Source: Lapidilactobacillus dextrinicus DSM 20335 (GTDB taxonomy: Bacteria; Bacillota; Bacilli; Lactobacillales; Lactobacillaceae). Taken from it: 64,000 nucleotides of DNA. The stretch spans positions 1 to 64,000 of the forward strand of contig NZ_AYYK01000002.1 of NCBI RefSeq assembly GCF_001436095.1, written 5' to 3'. Below the pieces are notes generated by a model, which searched no databases, had not been told where the DNA came from, and saw only the letters and a program-made list of their open reading frames with translations. Below are positions 38,989-48,062 of the stretch, piece after piece; positions within the stretch are counted from its first letter, which is position 1, and each line of letters begins with the position of its first letter. The translations under genes and the position numbers were made by a program.

Positions 38989-39138
38989 ATGCGTGTAAAC
39001 ATTACCATGGAATGCACAGAATGTCATGAACGGACTTACTTATCAAATAAAAATAAGCGTAACAATCCTGATCGCTTAGAATTAAAAAAGTATTGCCCTC
39101 GTGAACGTAAAGTTACGTTGCATCGTGAAACGAAATAA
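38989..39138 (+). CDS. rpmG: 50S ribosomal protein L33
   Basis: The 49-residue protein has the L33 signature [33 protein letters not shown]. The N-terminal zinc-type pair is present, but the C-terminal one has a single Cys, as in other Firmicutes RpmG1 forms. It is part of the large ribosomal subunit. The ATG at 38989 follows GGAGGG. A longer reading from 38950 has no ribosome site. Confidence 0.95.
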   Translation: MRVNITMECTECHERTYLSNKNKRNNPDRLELKKYCPRERKVTLHRETK

Positions 39139-39170
39139 TTAGATAAATCGTGGGTCATTAAGGCTCTTTG

Positions 39171-39203
39171 AATGGCTGATTCACATTATGTGAACCAGTC
39201 ATT
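39171..39203 (+). terminator. Terminator of rpmG
   Basis: The arms AATGGCTGATTCAC and GTGAACCAGTCATT pair with two mismatches around ATTAT. A pyrimidine-rich tract follows. Confidence 0.6.
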
Positions 39204-39235
39204 CTTTCTTTATTGACCGGAAAAAGGTTAATCAT

Positions 39236-39790
39236 ATGATGTCAAAAAAGGCAATTCGTCAAGAACAAATCACAAAATTAAAGCAAGTTGATGCTAAAAC
39301 TAAGTTAGCTTGGGAGCAAGATCTGTATCAACAATTGTGGGAAGATCCTGCTTTTGAAGCAGCTGAGACAATTGGTCTTACTTATTCAAGCCCCTTTGAG
39401 ATTAATACTTTGCCTATTATTGAAAAGGCCCTTGAATTAGGTAAAGAGGTTTATTTGCCGCGAACAGAACCAGCTACTCATAAAATGAATTTTATTCGTT
39501 ATGATCAGCATGATCAGTTGGAGAAATCTGATTTCGGTGTTATGGAACCTGTTTATGCTGAAGATAAGATTGAGAATTACTTAGATTTAATCATTGTTCC
39601 AGGGCTACTTTTTACAACGTATCCTCACTGGCGCATTGGTTTTGGGGGCGGTTATTATGACCGTTTCTTATCCACTTATCCAGCAACGACAATTTCGTTG
39701 GCTTTTCCCTTTATGATTTGTGACGAATTGAATTGGGAGACTTTCATTTATGATCGTTTAATCGATCACGTTATTGTTGAGAAAGCATAG
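39236..39790 (+). CDS. fthC: 5-formyltetrahydrofolate cyclo-ligase
   Basis: The 184-residue protein has an N-terminal KKAIRQEQITKLK helix, GLTYSSPFEINT, and the ATP/folate motif RIGFGGGYYDRFL near residue 140, with PGLLF just before it. It makes 5,10-methenyl-THF from 5-formyl-THF with ATP. The protein is of normal length. It is followed by gluP after 8 bases, so it probably starts the operon fthC-gluP-yqgQ-glk, an order also known from Bacillus. Confidence 0.9.
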   Translation: MMSKKAIRQEQITKLKQVDAKTKLAWEQDLYQQLWEDPAFEAAETIGLTYSSPFEINTLPIIEKALELGKEVYLPRTEPATHKMNFIRYDQHDQLEKSDFGVMEPVYAEDKIENYLDLIIVPGLLFTTYPHWRIGFGGGYYDRFLSTYPATTISLAFPFMICDELNWETFIYDRLIDHVIVEKA

Positions 39791-39798
39791 GTGAAATA

Positions 39799-40479
39799 TT
39801 GAATTCTAATTTTATCAGACGTTGGCGTCAGTCTAACTGGGTAACTATTCTGATTTTAGGTATTACCGTGCTGATTTTTTTAGGTGAGACACTAACCGGT
39901 GGTAGCCAGTCACCGCAAGTACTAGTTAATTGGGGCGCGAAATATGATCCCTTGGTACAAATTGGTCAATGGTGGCGGTTAATTACGCCAATATTTGTCC
40001 ATATTGGCTTTATGCATATTTTTGTTAATGGCTTTACTTTGTACTATATTGGCGGCGCCGTTGAACAAATGATTGGTCACTGGCGCTTTGCTTTGATTTA
40101 TTTGTTAAGCGGTTTAAGTGGCAATTTAATGAGTTTTGCCCTTGGTGGTGCTGCCGTTTCCGCCGGTGCTAGTACGGCTTTATTTGGCTTGTTTGGTGTT
40201 TATATTGCATTAGGTGTGATCTTTGATGATAGTTATTATCTTCGTCAAACTGGACGCCAATTTTTAATGCTAGCTATTTTCAACTTAGTCTTTGATCTCA
40301 TGGCTAGTGGTATTGATATTTGGGGCCATATTGGTGGTTTAATTGGCGGCTTTTTATTAATTAGCGCCTTTGCACTACCAGGTCAAAAATTTCGAAAAGG
40401 TGTTGCTTGGCAAGCTAGTGCCTCAATCGCCTTTTTGGCAATTTGTGCTTTCTTATATTGGTTAGGAATGGTACGCTAA
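39799..40479 (+). CDS. gluP: Rhomboid family intramembrane serine protease
   Basis: The 226-residue protein has six to seven membrane helices. The catalytic serine lies in GASTALFGLFG and the histidine in DIWGHIGGLIGG, with HIGFMHIFVNGF upstream as in GluP (YqgP). It cleaves single-span proteins within the membrane. It lacks the long cytosolic and periplasmic extensions of Bacillus GluP. The start is a TTG preceded by TAGGTGA. It is followed directly by yqgQ, as in Bacillus. Confidence 0.9.
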   Translation: MNSNFIRRWRQSNWVTILILGITVLIFLGETLTGGSQSPQVLVNWGAKYDPLVQIGQWWRLITPIFVHIGFMHIFVNGFTLYYIGGAVEQMIGHWRFALIYLLSGLSGNLMSFALGGAAVSAGASTALFGLFGVYIALGVIFDDSYYLRQTGRQFLMLAIFNLVFDLMASGIDIWGHIGGLIGGFLLISAFALPGQKFRKGVAWQASASIAFLAICAFLYWLGMVR

Positions 40480-40481
40480 TA

Positions 40482-40724
40482 ATGTTAAATAATGAACCAA
40501 AATTCCGTCATTATTATGATGTTCAACAATTATTAAAACGTTTTGGTAGTTATGTTTATATGGGTAATCGATTGTGGGATATTGAGATGACTGGCGTTGA
40601 GCTTAAAAAAATTCACGATGCTGGTCTGATTGATGATTTAACTTATACCCATGCCAAACTAGTACTAAGACATGAGCACGAATTAGAACAAAAGCGCTCT
40701 CAAAATTTGAAGGAGGAACAGTAA
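40482..40724 (+). CDS. yqgQ: YqgQ family protein
   Basis: The 80-residue protein contains YYDVQQLLKRFGSYVYMGNRLWDIEMTGVELKKIHDAGLI, the hallmark of the DUF910/YqgQ family. The function is not established; the fold is a small helical bundle. The ATG at 40482 is 2 bases after the gluP stop, with TTAGGAATGG as a possible ribosome site. It sits between gluP and glk, as in Bacillus. Confidence 0.88.
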   Translation: MLNNEPKFRHYYDVQQLLKRFGSYVYMGNRLWDIEMTGVELKKIHDAGLIDDLTYTHAKLVLRHEHELEQKRSQNLKEEQ

Positions 40725-40729
40725 CGACA

Positions 40730-41701
40730 ATGGAAGACCAAAAAATCATCGGTGTCGATTTAGGTGGCACTTCGATTAAATTTGCAATTTTGACAATGGA
40801 AGGCGAGATCCAACAACGCTGGAGTCAACAAACTAATATTCTTGATGAGGGTAGCCACATCATTCCTGATATCATCGAATCAATTAACCACCACTTAGCT
40901 TTATACGATATGAAACCAGAACAATTTGCTGGTATCGGTATGGGTACACCAGGTAGTGTTGATCGTCATAATGGGACAGTTATTGGCGCCTTTAACCTTA
41001 ACTGGAAACAATTGGTTTATCCTAAGCGCGATATCGAAGCTGGGACTCATATTCCATTTTATATCGACAATGATGCCAACGTTGCTGCTTTAGGCGAACG
41101 CTGGGAAGGTGCTGGCGATAATCAAGATGATGTTACTTTTGTTACCTTAGGTACTGGTATCGGTGGCGGTATCATTGCTGATGGTCGTTTATTGCATGGT
41201 GTTTCTGGTTCTGCCGGTGAAATTGGTCATGTTACGATCGATCCTAATGGTTATCTATGTACTTGTGGCAAGCATGGCTGCCTAGAGACAGTCGCATCAG
41301 CAACTGGTGTTGTTCGCGTTGCTCGCGATATGGCTGAAGAATATGCTGGCGATGCCAAATTAAAAGTAATGCTTGATGATGGCGAAGAAATTTCTTCAAA
41401 AATTGTCTTTGACTTAGCTAAAGAAGGCGACCAATTAGCAACAGCTGTTGTTGATCGCGTTAGCAACTATTTAGGTTTAGCTTTGGCAAACATTGGTAAT
41501 ACTTTGAACCCAGCCTTTATCGTTATCGGTGGTGGTGTTAGTGCCGCTGGTGATTTCTTGTTAGATAAAACTCGGAAAACATTTGAAGCAAATGTCTTCC
41601 CTAACGTACGCGAAAATACGAAGCTTCGTTTAGCAACATTGGGTAATGAAGCTGGCGTTATCGGTGCAGCATCATTGGTATTAGAAAATAACAAAGATTA
41701 A
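40730..41701 (+). CDS. glk: ROK family glucokinase
   Basis: The 323-residue ROK kinase has IGVDLGGTSIKF near the start for ATP phosphate, GMGTPGSVD, and the catalytic Asp in DNDANVAALGE. The structural zinc motif reads CTCGKHGCLE. It makes glucose 6-phosphate from glucose and ATP for glycolysis. The start follows GGAGGAACAG. It is last in the gluP-yqgQ-glk unit, and a rhodanese gene follows 12 bases later. Confidence 0.95.
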   Translation: MEDQKIIGVDLGGTSIKFAILTMEGEIQQRWSQQTNILDEGSHIIPDIIESINHHLALYDMKPEQFAGIGMGTPGSVDRHNGTVIGAFNLNWKQLVYPKRDIEAGTHIPFYIDNDANVAALGERWEGAGDNQDDVTFVTLGTGIGGGIIADGRLLHGVSGSAGEIGHVTIDPNGYLCTCGKHGCLETVASATGVVRVARDMAEEYAGDAKLKVMLDDGEEISSKIVFDLAKEGDQLATAVVDRVSNYLGLALANIGNTLNPAFIVIGGGVSAAGDFLLDKTRKTFEANVFPNVRENTKLRLATLGNEAGVIGAASLVLENNKD

Positions 41702-41713
41702 GGGTGTTAGTAG

Positions 41714-42145
41714 ATGGTTTTATTAGCAATTAAAGTTAACGGTTGGTTAATGATTAATCTTGTCCTGATCGCTATTTTGTTATGGATGGCTGGCAACTGG
41801 GCTTATTACAAAATTCGTGGTCGCCAATTAGGTGGCGCAATTAATGCTCAAGAATTCGAACAGGATATGCGTAAGGCCCAATTAATTGACTTGCGTAATA
41901 AAAAAGATTACGATGCTGGTCATATTTTAGGCGCTCGCAATATGGAATCCGTTCAAGTTAAGTCATGGGAAAATGAATTACGTAAGGATTTACCTGTTTA
42001 TTTATATGAAACTGGCGAAAATATTTCTATTCGTGTCGCTTTACGATTGAAAAAAGTCGGTTTCCAAAATATTAAATGGCTTAAGGGCGGCTATTCCACG
42101 TGGGAAGGCAAAGTCAAAAAGACAGCTAATAAATATAATGATTAA
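41714..42145 (+). CDS. Membrane-anchored rhodanese-like protein
   Basis: The 143-residue protein has one N-terminal hydrophobic helix (about 12-32) and then a rhodanese domain with LIDLRNKKDYDAGHILGARNM and FQNIKWLKGGYSTWEGK. The usual active-site Cys is replaced in the segment YLYETGENIS, so sulfurtransferase activity is doubtful. It lies downstream of glk as in other lactobacilli. The function is unknown. Confidence 0.8.
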   Translation: MVLLAIKVNGWLMINLVLIAILLWMAGNWAYYKIRGRQLGGAINAQEFEQDMRKAQLIDLRNKKDYDAGHILGARNMESVQVKSWENELRKDLPVYLYETGENISIRVALRLKKVGFQNIKWLKGGYSTWEGKVKKTANKYND

Positions 42146-42178
42146 CTCATAACGAATCAGCGAGTTATTTGATAAAAT

Positions 42179-42219
42179 AAAAAACGAATGATTGAGGATA
42201 ACCTCATCATTCGTTTTTT
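42179..42219. terminator. Bidirectional terminator
   Basis: The arms AAACGAATGATTGAGG and CCTCATCATTCGTTT, with A/T tails, lie between the convergent rhodanese and DUF3042 genes. Confidence 0.85.
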
Positions 42220-42238
42220 AGTATAGTATGTGTTTAAA

Positions 42239-42418
42239 TTAGCCTTGGTGTGCTGCGTGACTTTTACGATTAGCACGACGGCGATTTTCTTCAACTTTGT
42301 TATCAAACTCTTCTTGTGGTTCAATAACGGTTTTCTTAAAAGCAAATAATGAACCTGCAACTGCGCCAAGTGTTGTTAAACTACCAATTAAAAAACCTTT
42401 TGCAAAATGTTTTGCCAT
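42239..42418 (-). CDS. DUF3042 family protein
   Basis: The 59-residue protein reads MAKHFAKGFLIGSLTTLGAV and continues with an AFKKTVIEP motif and a C-terminal ENRRRANRKSHAAHQ. This fits the DUF3042 family of small lactobacillal and streptococcal proteins with one N-terminal hydrophobic helix. Its role is unknown. The ATG at 42418 follows AAAGGAGG. It is transcribed away from miaA, which is its usual neighbour. Confidence 0.85.
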   Translation of the reverse strand: MAKHFAKGFLIGSLTTLGAVAGSLFAFKKTVIEPQEEFDNKVEENRRRANRKSHAAHQG

Positions 42419-42570
42419 ATTGATGACCTCCTTTGTTGTCACTAATATTATCGCCTATTCGAACGGAATTAGCAATTAAGAACCAACTAGATTGATGAAA
42501 ATCAGACCTTAGTCTAAATTCACAAAAATTACAGTAGCTTTTTTATAGTATTGAAAAGATTGGAGCTCAA

Positions 42571-43500
42571 ATGAAACCAAAAGTACTCGCAATTGTCGGG
42601 CCAACAGCCGTTGGTAAAACTGCTTTAAGCTTAGAAATTGCGCGAAAGTTCAACGGTGAAATTATTTCCGGTGACTCTATGCAAGTTTATCGACATCTAG
42701 ATATTGGAACAGCTAAAGCGACTGCGGCTGAACAAGCGGTTGCGCCACATCATTTAATTGATATTTGTGATGTTGACCAAGTATATTCGGCTTTTACATT
42801 TAAACAACTTGCCACTCAAAAAATTGCCGAAATTACTGCACGCCAACATTTGCCAATTATTGTTGGCGGTACTGGCTTTTATTTACGTAGCTTGCTGGAA
42901 AATCTTGACTTAGGTGGCGTTGAGACAGCTGATGAGCAGAATCGCTTGCGTCACGACTTAGAGCAACTGCTAGCTGAAATTGGTCCCGAAAAATTGTGGC
43001 AGCAGTTGCACCAACAAGATCCAGCTGCCGCTGCTAAAATTCCAGTGAGTAATACGCGCCGCGTCATTCGCGCACTAGAAGTGATTAAACGTACTGGCAG
43101 TTTGTTCTCAATTCAAACTCAGCATGAACAACCTTTTGACGCGCTTGTAATTGGTCTTAATACTGAACGGACTTTGCTCTATCAAAGAATTAATCAGCGC
43201 GTTGAACAAATGCTGGCTGAAGGTTTAATTGATGAGGCTAAATGGCTGTTTGAGCAAGTGGAACAAACAGCACAAGCCGCAAAAGGAATTGGTTATCGAG
43301 AATTTTGGCCTTATTTTAATCAACAAGCAGATTTATCCACGACTAAAACACAGATTCAGTTGGACTCAAGACACTATGCGAAACGCCAATTAACTTATTT
43401 TCGTAATCAATTGCCAGTTTCTGTTAACTGGTTTGACCTGTTTAACAATCAGAATGCTCGCCAAGAAGTTGAACAGTTAATAACGACTTGGTTAGGTTAA
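42571..43500 (+). CDS. miaA: tRNA dimethylallyltransferase
   Basis: The 309-residue protein has the P-loop GPTAVGKT near residue 10 and GDSMQVYRHLDIGTAKAT. It continues with HHLIDI, GGTGFYLRSLL, and the C-terminal region RHYAKRQLTYFRNQ. It adds a dimethylallyl group to A37 of tRNAs reading UNN codons. The protein has normal family length. It is upstream of glnR here. In Bacillus, hfq and ynbA/B genes intervene, and none is present at this position. Confidence 0.95.
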   Translation: MKPKVLAIVGPTAVGKTALSLEIARKFNGEIISGDSMQVYRHLDIGTAKATAAEQAVAPHHLIDICDVDQVYSAFTFKQLATQKIAEITARQHLPIIVGGTGFYLRSLLENLDLGGVETADEQNRLRHDLEQLLAEIGPEKLWQQLHQQDPAAAAKIPVSNTRRVIRALEVIKRTGSLFSIQTQHEQPFDALVIGLNTERTLLYQRINQRVEQMLAEGLIDEAKWLFEQVEQTAQAAKGIGYREFWPYFNQQADLSTTKTQIQLDSRHYAKRQLTYFRNQLPVSVNWFDLFNNQNARQEVEQLITTWLG

Positions 43501-43531
43501 GATGGGGATTAAGCAAAAATAATTTAACTGA

Positions 43532-43548
43532 TGTTAGGAAAGCTGACA
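43532..43548. promoter_or_regulatory. GlnR operator of glnRA
   Basis: TGTTAGGAAAGCTGACA matches the GlnR/TnrA consensus TGTNA-N7-TNACA exactly. It lies just upstream of the -35 element of the glnR promoter, so GlnR probably represses its own operon when nitrogen is plentiful. Confidence 0.9.
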
Positions 43549-43555
43549 TCATTAG

Positions 43556-43584
43556 TTGCATCTTCTTTTTGAAGTTGGTATGAT
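43556..43584 (+). promoter_or_regulatory. Promoter of glnRA
   Basis: TTGCAT (43556-43561), a 17-base spacer and TATGAT (43579-43584) lie 24 bases before the glnR start codon. Confidence 0.8.
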
Positions 43585-43608
43585 AAATAACGTTAGGAGA
43601 GAAGGGCT

Positions 43609-43974
43609 TTGGTACAAGAAAAATTACGTTCGGATTTAGCAATTTTGCCAATTGGTACAGCTATTAAGCTGACCGGGCTAACAGCACGACAAATTCGTTA
43701 CTATGAAGCAAATGACTTGATTAAAGTTGCTCGTAGTCAAAGTAAACAGCGCTTATTCTCGCTTGATGATTTGCAACAATTAATGGAAATTAAAGCGTTG
43801 ATGAACACCGAACATAATTTAGAACAAGTGCGGCAGTTACTTGCGCGTTCTAAAGGGACGGTCGTGCATTCTGATAGCCAATTACGGCATACATTGCAAG
43901 ACGAAATTTTATTGGCCAGTCCTTTCAATCGTAATTCAGCCAACTATCCGTCAACATTTAAAGGTCAAAACTAA
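43609..43974 (+). CDS. glnR: MerR-family nitrogen regulator GlnR
   Basis: The 121-residue protein has a MerR helix-turn-helix near residues 17-40 (IKLTGLTARQIRYYE) and a dimerisation helix (QLMEIKALMNTEHNLEQVRQLL). This matches GlnR, which represses glnRA and other nitrogen genes when bound by feedback-inhibited glutamine synthetase. The start is a TTG with AGGAGA 8 bases upstream. An exact GlnR box precedes its promoter. glnA follows after 12 bases. Confidence 0.92.
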   Translation: MVQEKLRSDLAILPIGTAIKLTGLTARQIRYYEANDLIKVARSQSKQRLFSLDDLQQLMEIKALMNTEHNLEQVRQLLARSKGTVVHSDSQLRHTLQDEILLASPFNRNSANYPSTFKGQN

Positions 43975-43986
43975 AAGGAGTAAGTT

Positions 43987-45324
43987 ATGACAAAGAAAGC
44001 ATACACAGCAACTGAAATTAAAAAAATCGTTGAAGAAGAAAACGTCCAATTCTTACGATTAATGTTTACTGACATTAATGGTATGTTGAAAAACGTTGAA
44101 GTCCCTGTTGATCAGATTGACAAGGTACTAAATCATAAAGTAATGTTTGATGGTTCTTCAATTGACGGTTTTGTCCGTATTGAAGAAAGCGACATGATAT
44201 TGATTCCTGATTTATCAACTTTCTTAATTTTCCCATGGGGATCAGAACATGGTAAGGTTGCTCGCTTAATTTGTGATGTCTTTACGACTGATGGCGAACC
44301 ATTTATGGGTGATCCCCGTAATAACTTACGCCGGATTATTTCTGAAATGGAGGCCGCTGGTTTTACCGAATTTGATATTGGACCAGAACCAGAATTTTTC
44401 TTATTTAAATTAGATGCTAATAACAAGCCAACGCTTGATTTAAATGATGATGGTAGTTATTTTGATTTTGCGCCACTTGATTTAGGCGAAAATTGCCGGC
44501 GTGATATTGTCTTAGAGCTAGAAAAGATGGGCTTTGAAGTAGAAGCTAGTCATCATGAAGTTGCACCAGGCCAGCACGAAATCGATTTTAAATATTCGGA
44601 TGCTGTTGAAGCGGCTGATAATATTCAGACTTTCAAATTAGTTGTTCGTTCTGTTGCTCGCAAGCATGGTTTGCACGCTACTTTTATGCCTAAGCCACTT
44701 GAAGCAATTGCTGGCTCAGGGATGCATATTAACATGTCGTTAGGAACTGCTAATGGGAATGCTTTTTATGATGAAAAAACTGATGATAAATTATCACCAA
44801 CCGCTAAACATTTCTTAGCTGGCTTGATGACACATGCACGGGCTTTAACGGCCATTAATAATCCGACTGTTAACTCATATAAACGTCTAGTACCAGGTTT
44901 TGAGGCACCAGTTTATGTTGCTTGGTCTGGTCATAATCGTTCACCACTTATTCGCGTTCCACAAGCACGTGGTTTATCAACACGTTTGGAATTACGTAGT
45001 GTTGATCCAAGTGCTAATCCATATTTGGCAATTGGTTCAATTTTAGCTGCTGGCTTAGATGGCCTTAAAAATGAATTAGAAGCACCGGAACCAGTTGACC
45101 GCAACATCTATGGGATGACTTCAGAAGAACGTCATGAAGCTCACATTAGTGATTTACCATCTACTTTGCACAATGCCTTGAAGACTTTAGCTAAAGATGA
45201 TGTGATCAAAGCATCTTTAGGTCCACATTTATACCAAAGCTTCATGGATTCCAAACGCATGGAATGGGAATCATATCGTCAAACAGTTTCTGATTGGGAA
45301 CGTGAGCAGTATCTCTCTCTTTAA
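43987..45324 (+). CDS. glnA: Glutamine synthetase type I
   Basis: The 445-residue GS-I-alpha enzyme has [16 protein letters not shown] near residue 56, the metal and glutamate motifs [11 protein letters not shown], the conserved SGMHINMSL, and the [27 protein letters not shown] loop. It lacks the adenylylation segment of GS-I-beta. It makes glutamine from glutamate, ammonia and ATP, and when inhibited it binds GlnR. It is the second gene of glnRA, followed by a repeat-type terminator. Confidence 0.97.
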   Translation: MTKKAYTATEIKKIVEEENVQFLRLMFTDINGMLKNVEVPVDQIDKVLNHKVMFDGSSIDGFVRIEESDMILIPDLSTFLIFPWGSEHGKVARLICDVFTTDGEPFMGDPRNNLRRIISEMEAAGFTEFDIGPEPEFFLFKLDANNKPTLDLNDDGSYFDFAPLDLGENCRRDIVLELEKMGFEVEASHHEVAPGQHEIDFKYSDAVEAADNIQTFKLVVRSVARKHGLHATFMPKPLEAIAGSGMHINMSLGTANGNAFYDEKTDDKLSPTAKHFLAGLMTHARALTAINNPTVNSYKRLVPGFEAPVYVAWSGHNRSPLIRVPQARGLSTRLELRSVDPSANPYLAIGSILAAGLDGLKNELEAPEPVDRNIYGMTSEERHEAHISDLPSTLHNALKTLAKDDVIKASLGPHLYQSFMDSKRMEWESYRQTVSDWEREQYLSL

Positions 45325-45354
45325 TCGCAATTAATAAAATGAGCGTATGATAAA

Positions 45355-45418
45355 TTCGTTTAGGTTATGAGCATTAAACTAAAAAGACTAAATCCAAACT
45401 TGGATTTAGTCTTTTTTA
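45355..45418. repeat. Dispersed structured repeat, copy B (glnA-pepX junction)
   Basis: A GTTTAGGTTATGAGCATTAA segment followed by the stem arms AAAAGACTAAATCC and complement (45382-45416) resembles copy A at 33801-33866. It too lies between convergent genes. It provides a bidirectional terminator. Confidence 0.7.
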
Positions 45419-45457
45419 TTTGAAACGAAATGAACCGATTTTTAAAACACATTCAAA

Positions 45458-45493
45458 AAAATAAGGCTGGACTTATGTCACAGTCTTATTTTT
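45458..45493. terminator. Second hairpin at glnA-pepX junction
   Basis: AAATAAGGCTG pairs with CACAGTCTTATTT around a short loop. It stands before the pepX 3' end and probably terminates minus-strand transcription. Confidence 0.65.
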
Positions 45494-45505
45494 TAGTGAT
45501 AAAAT

Positions 45506-47920
45506 TTAACGTTCCGTTTTACCTAAATTAAGTTTTAAGAGGGAATTTTCAAGGTCAAAGCTATACGTTAATTCGTTTTGATCACGAATCGTCATCCCCA
45601 TATCTGTTGCATAAAGAATGACGCCTAATTGATGACCTGCTGGTAAATGGTAGTAGGTTGGCTGTAAATTAAGGTCAAGCGTATATTCTTGATTAGGTTC
45701 AACGGGCTGACCTTCATAGGCATTGTTACGATTTTGTAAATTGAGATGTCCTTTAGCAATTAATTTAGCAGAAGTCATCTTGGTATCTGGTTTAAAGGCC
45801 ATGGTTGTTTCCAGCGGACCATGATAACCCAGCTGGCGTGCTTGTAGTTCAAGATTTTGCGGACGAACGGTCAAACGATGAGCTTCGCCATAATCGACTA
45901 ACATAGCACTAATAAGACCGCGGTTAGCGCTGCTTTTGACAGTGAGCTGTACAACTGGTCGGCCAGTAATTAAACGTTCCTCATTAGCCGTTGGTGTTTT
46001 AAAGACTAGTTGATTTTTAGCAAAACGTTCATCTTGATTGATGAAAGCTTCTTCCCAGGCCAAATCACTTAAACCACTTTCATGGAAAGCTTTAACACCA
46101 TCGTCAATAAATTCAGTTTTATGATTAGCGCTATTATCAAAATCTTTTGCAAAAGAAAGTTCTTTTTGCTTTGTACCGGTCCAATTTGTTGGTGTTTGCC
46201 AATCGCTTTCGTCTAAGTTACTTTGAATCAAGTAATCTGGGAAAATAGCATCTGCGTGATTTTCGAGGCCGCAAAGTTTATTGGCTAACCACATATTAAT
46301 CAGATCGTAAAAATCTAAGCTTGGGAAATTATTAATGTAAATGTGCTGACCTTGATGCAAAATGACTTTGTGGGCAATACCTTGTGCCTTTAAGGCTTCG
46401 TTTAATTTATAAACATTTTTAGGTTTAACGTTCCAATCATTTAATCCGTGGACGCTAACGATAGGGCACTTGACTAAATCAATATTATTGCGATAGTTAC
46501 GTTCATCCCAGAAATGATTGTAGCTGCCGGTTTCGCGATCTTGATCGTGCTTCATTTGAGCTAATTTTTCTTGGTAGAATAATTTAACTTTGGCATAGTC
46601 ACCAGCATCTTTTTGACGACTAAAACATTCATTGGTTAAAACATCCGCGTCTTCACCTTGGAAGGTTTGGGGAGCGACAACTAGGCCATGTTCACGATAA
46701 TAATCGTACCAGCTTGAAATGGCAGCTTCAGAAATAACTGTATCTAATCCGGTAACACCAGTTGTAGCCGCGGCAATAGCCAACGTACCTAAATAAGATT
46801 TACCGGTCATGGCAACGTGGCCACTGCACCAAATAGCAGCGATTTCGTCGAGGCGAGAACGATCGGTAAAGGCCCGACGATCGCCGTGTAACCATTCAAT
46901 AATCGCAATTGTTGAGGCCGTTTCTTCTGGTGATCCACAAGTGCGAATACCATCAGAACCACGTGTGCCAATACCGGCTGCATAAACAGAAGCAAAACCG
47001 CGATGTAAGAAGTAATCATTTAAGGTAACGGTTCCAATTAAGCTTGGTTCAGCGACACTAGAATGATTGGCAAAAGGGTTTGTTAGAGCTGCTGAAGGAT
47101 TAGTCGTGTCAAAGGTAGGAAAGTCATCAAAATTATCTTGGTTTTCACGAGCATCACCGGTTGGCTTAACGGCGAGTTTAACGTTAACTTCATTCATTGG
47201 TGTATCAGTTGTGCCTTTAAAATAAGGATTAGCCGTATATAATGCTGGTAATTTGATAAAATCATTAGCTGGTTTTGGACGAATAATAGTTGCTTCAAGT
47301 AAGTCGCGTTGCCCGTCATGATCAGTATCTAAATCGGATTCGACATAGACGACTTCGCGAATTAATTGGTCAGCAGAGAAAGTAGCTTGGGCTTTACCAT
47401 TGAAGAAAAGAGGGCGCTGTTGTTCGTTAGCACTAAGATTAATTGTGTAATAGCCGCGTGCTGCTAAATTATCGATGAAAGTAAGACCGTTTTTGCTAGG
47501 TGTGTTCAATAATTGATAAACAGCACTAGTTAATGATTCGGTATTAAAATAAAGCTTATCAACAAAAGGTAAGCCAAGTTGCTTCATGGTAGCAATAGGA
47601 TCGTCTAATGAGAATTCACTAGGTGTGTAAAAACCTAGTAATTGTAGGGCAACGTTATAAAAAGCATGTTGTTCAAAACGATCGCCAATATTAGCTAAAT
47701 AAGTAAATAAATTTTGTTGTTCGTCAACCAGCAAATTACGCAATTGTGTTTCTAGTGCAGCTTGAGAGCGATAGTCAGGAAAGAATTGCCGAAAAATTCG
47801 TCGGGTGAGTTTATCAAATGAATATTGAGCGACATCAACGGGATACATCTTAATGCGTTGTAATTCTAAGATTTGTTGTTGAGGGGTTGGTAACGAATAA
47901 GCAAATTGATTATATTTCAT
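45506..47920 (-). CDS. pepX: X-prolyl dipeptidyl aminopeptidase PepX
   Basis: The 804-residue cytosolic serine peptidase has an N-terminal helical domain, the alpha/beta-hydrolase core and a C-terminal jelly-roll. The catalytic Ser lies in TGKSYLGTLA, and the GIGTRGSDGI and VHGLNDWNVKPKN segments carry conserved loop residues. HQGQHIY provides the His. It releases X-Pro dipeptides from peptides in casein-type nutrition. The ATG at 47920 has TAGGAGG upstream. Longer readings would run through the tRNA gene and are rejected. Confidence 0.95.
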   Translation of the reverse strand: MKYNQFAYSLPTPQQQILELQRIKMYPVDVAQYSFDKLTRRIFRQFFPDYRSQAALETQLRNLLVDEQQNLFTYLANIGDRFEQHAFYNVALQLLGFYTPSEFSLDDPIATMKQLGLPFVDKLYFNTESLTSAVYQLLNTPSKNGLTFIDNLAARGYYTINLSANEQQRPLFFNGKAQATFSADQLIREVVYVESDLDTDHDGQRDLLEATIIRPKPANDFIKLPALYTANPYFKGTTDTPMNEVNVKLAVKPTGDARENQDNFDDFPTFDTTNPSAALTNPFANHSSVAEPSLIGTVTLNDYFLHRGFASVYAAGIGTRGSDGIRTCGSPEETASTIAIIEWLHGDRRAFTDRSRLDEIAAIWCSGHVAMTGKSYLGTLAIAAATTGVTGLDTVISEAAISSWYDYYREHGLVVAPQTFQGEDADVLTNECFSRQKDAGDYAKVKLFYQEKLAQMKHDQDRETGSYNHFWDERNYRNNIDLVKCPIVSVHGLNDWNVKPKNVYKLNEALKAQGIAHKVILHQGQHIYINNFPSLDFYDLINMWLANKLCGLENHADAIFPDYLIQSNLDESDWQTPTNWTGTKQKELSFAKDFDNSANHKTEFIDDGVKAFHESGLSDLAWEEAFINQDERFAKNQLVFKTPTANEERLITGRPVVQLTVKSSANRGLISAMLVDYGEAHRLTVRPQNLELQARQLGYHGPLETTMAFKPDTKMTSAKLIAKGHLNLQNRNNAYEGQPVEPNQEYTLDLNLQPTYYHLPAGHQLGVILYATDMGMTIRDQNELTYSFDLENSLLKLNLGKTER

Positions 47921-47940
47921 TGGATTTCCTCCTAGTTTGA

Positions 47941-47970
47941 TTGACAATCCTGAAGTCTTTTGACTATAAT
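47941..47970 (+). promoter_or_regulatory. tRNA-Arg promoter
   Basis: TTGACA (47941-47946), an 18-base spacer and TATAAT (47965-47970) lie 14 bases before the tRNA. Both boxes match consensus, as expected for a stable RNA gene. Confidence 0.85.
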
Positions 47971-47983
47971 AATTAGGTTGCCT

Positions 47984-48057
47984 GGAGCAGTAGCTCAGCA
48001 GGATAGAGCAACGGTCTTCTAAACCGTAGGTCGAGAGTTCGAATCTCTCCTGCTCCA
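47984..48057 (+). tRNA. tRNA-Arg (anticodon UCU)
   Basis: The 74-base cloverleaf has the acceptor arms GGAGCAG and CTGCTCC with discriminator A. The D-arm contains AGCTCAGCAGGATAGAGC, and the anticodon arm ACGGT-CTTCTAA-ACCGT gives the anticodon TCT at 48018-48020. The T-arm contains GTTCGAATC. The CCA end is not encoded. It reads AGA/AGG codons. Confidence 0.97.
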
Positions 48058-48062
48058 TAGAG

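Noticed and set aside
47921-48058. N-terminal extension of PepX
   Set aside because: It reads antisense through the tRNA-Arg gene, and the ATG at 47920 has AGGAGG.
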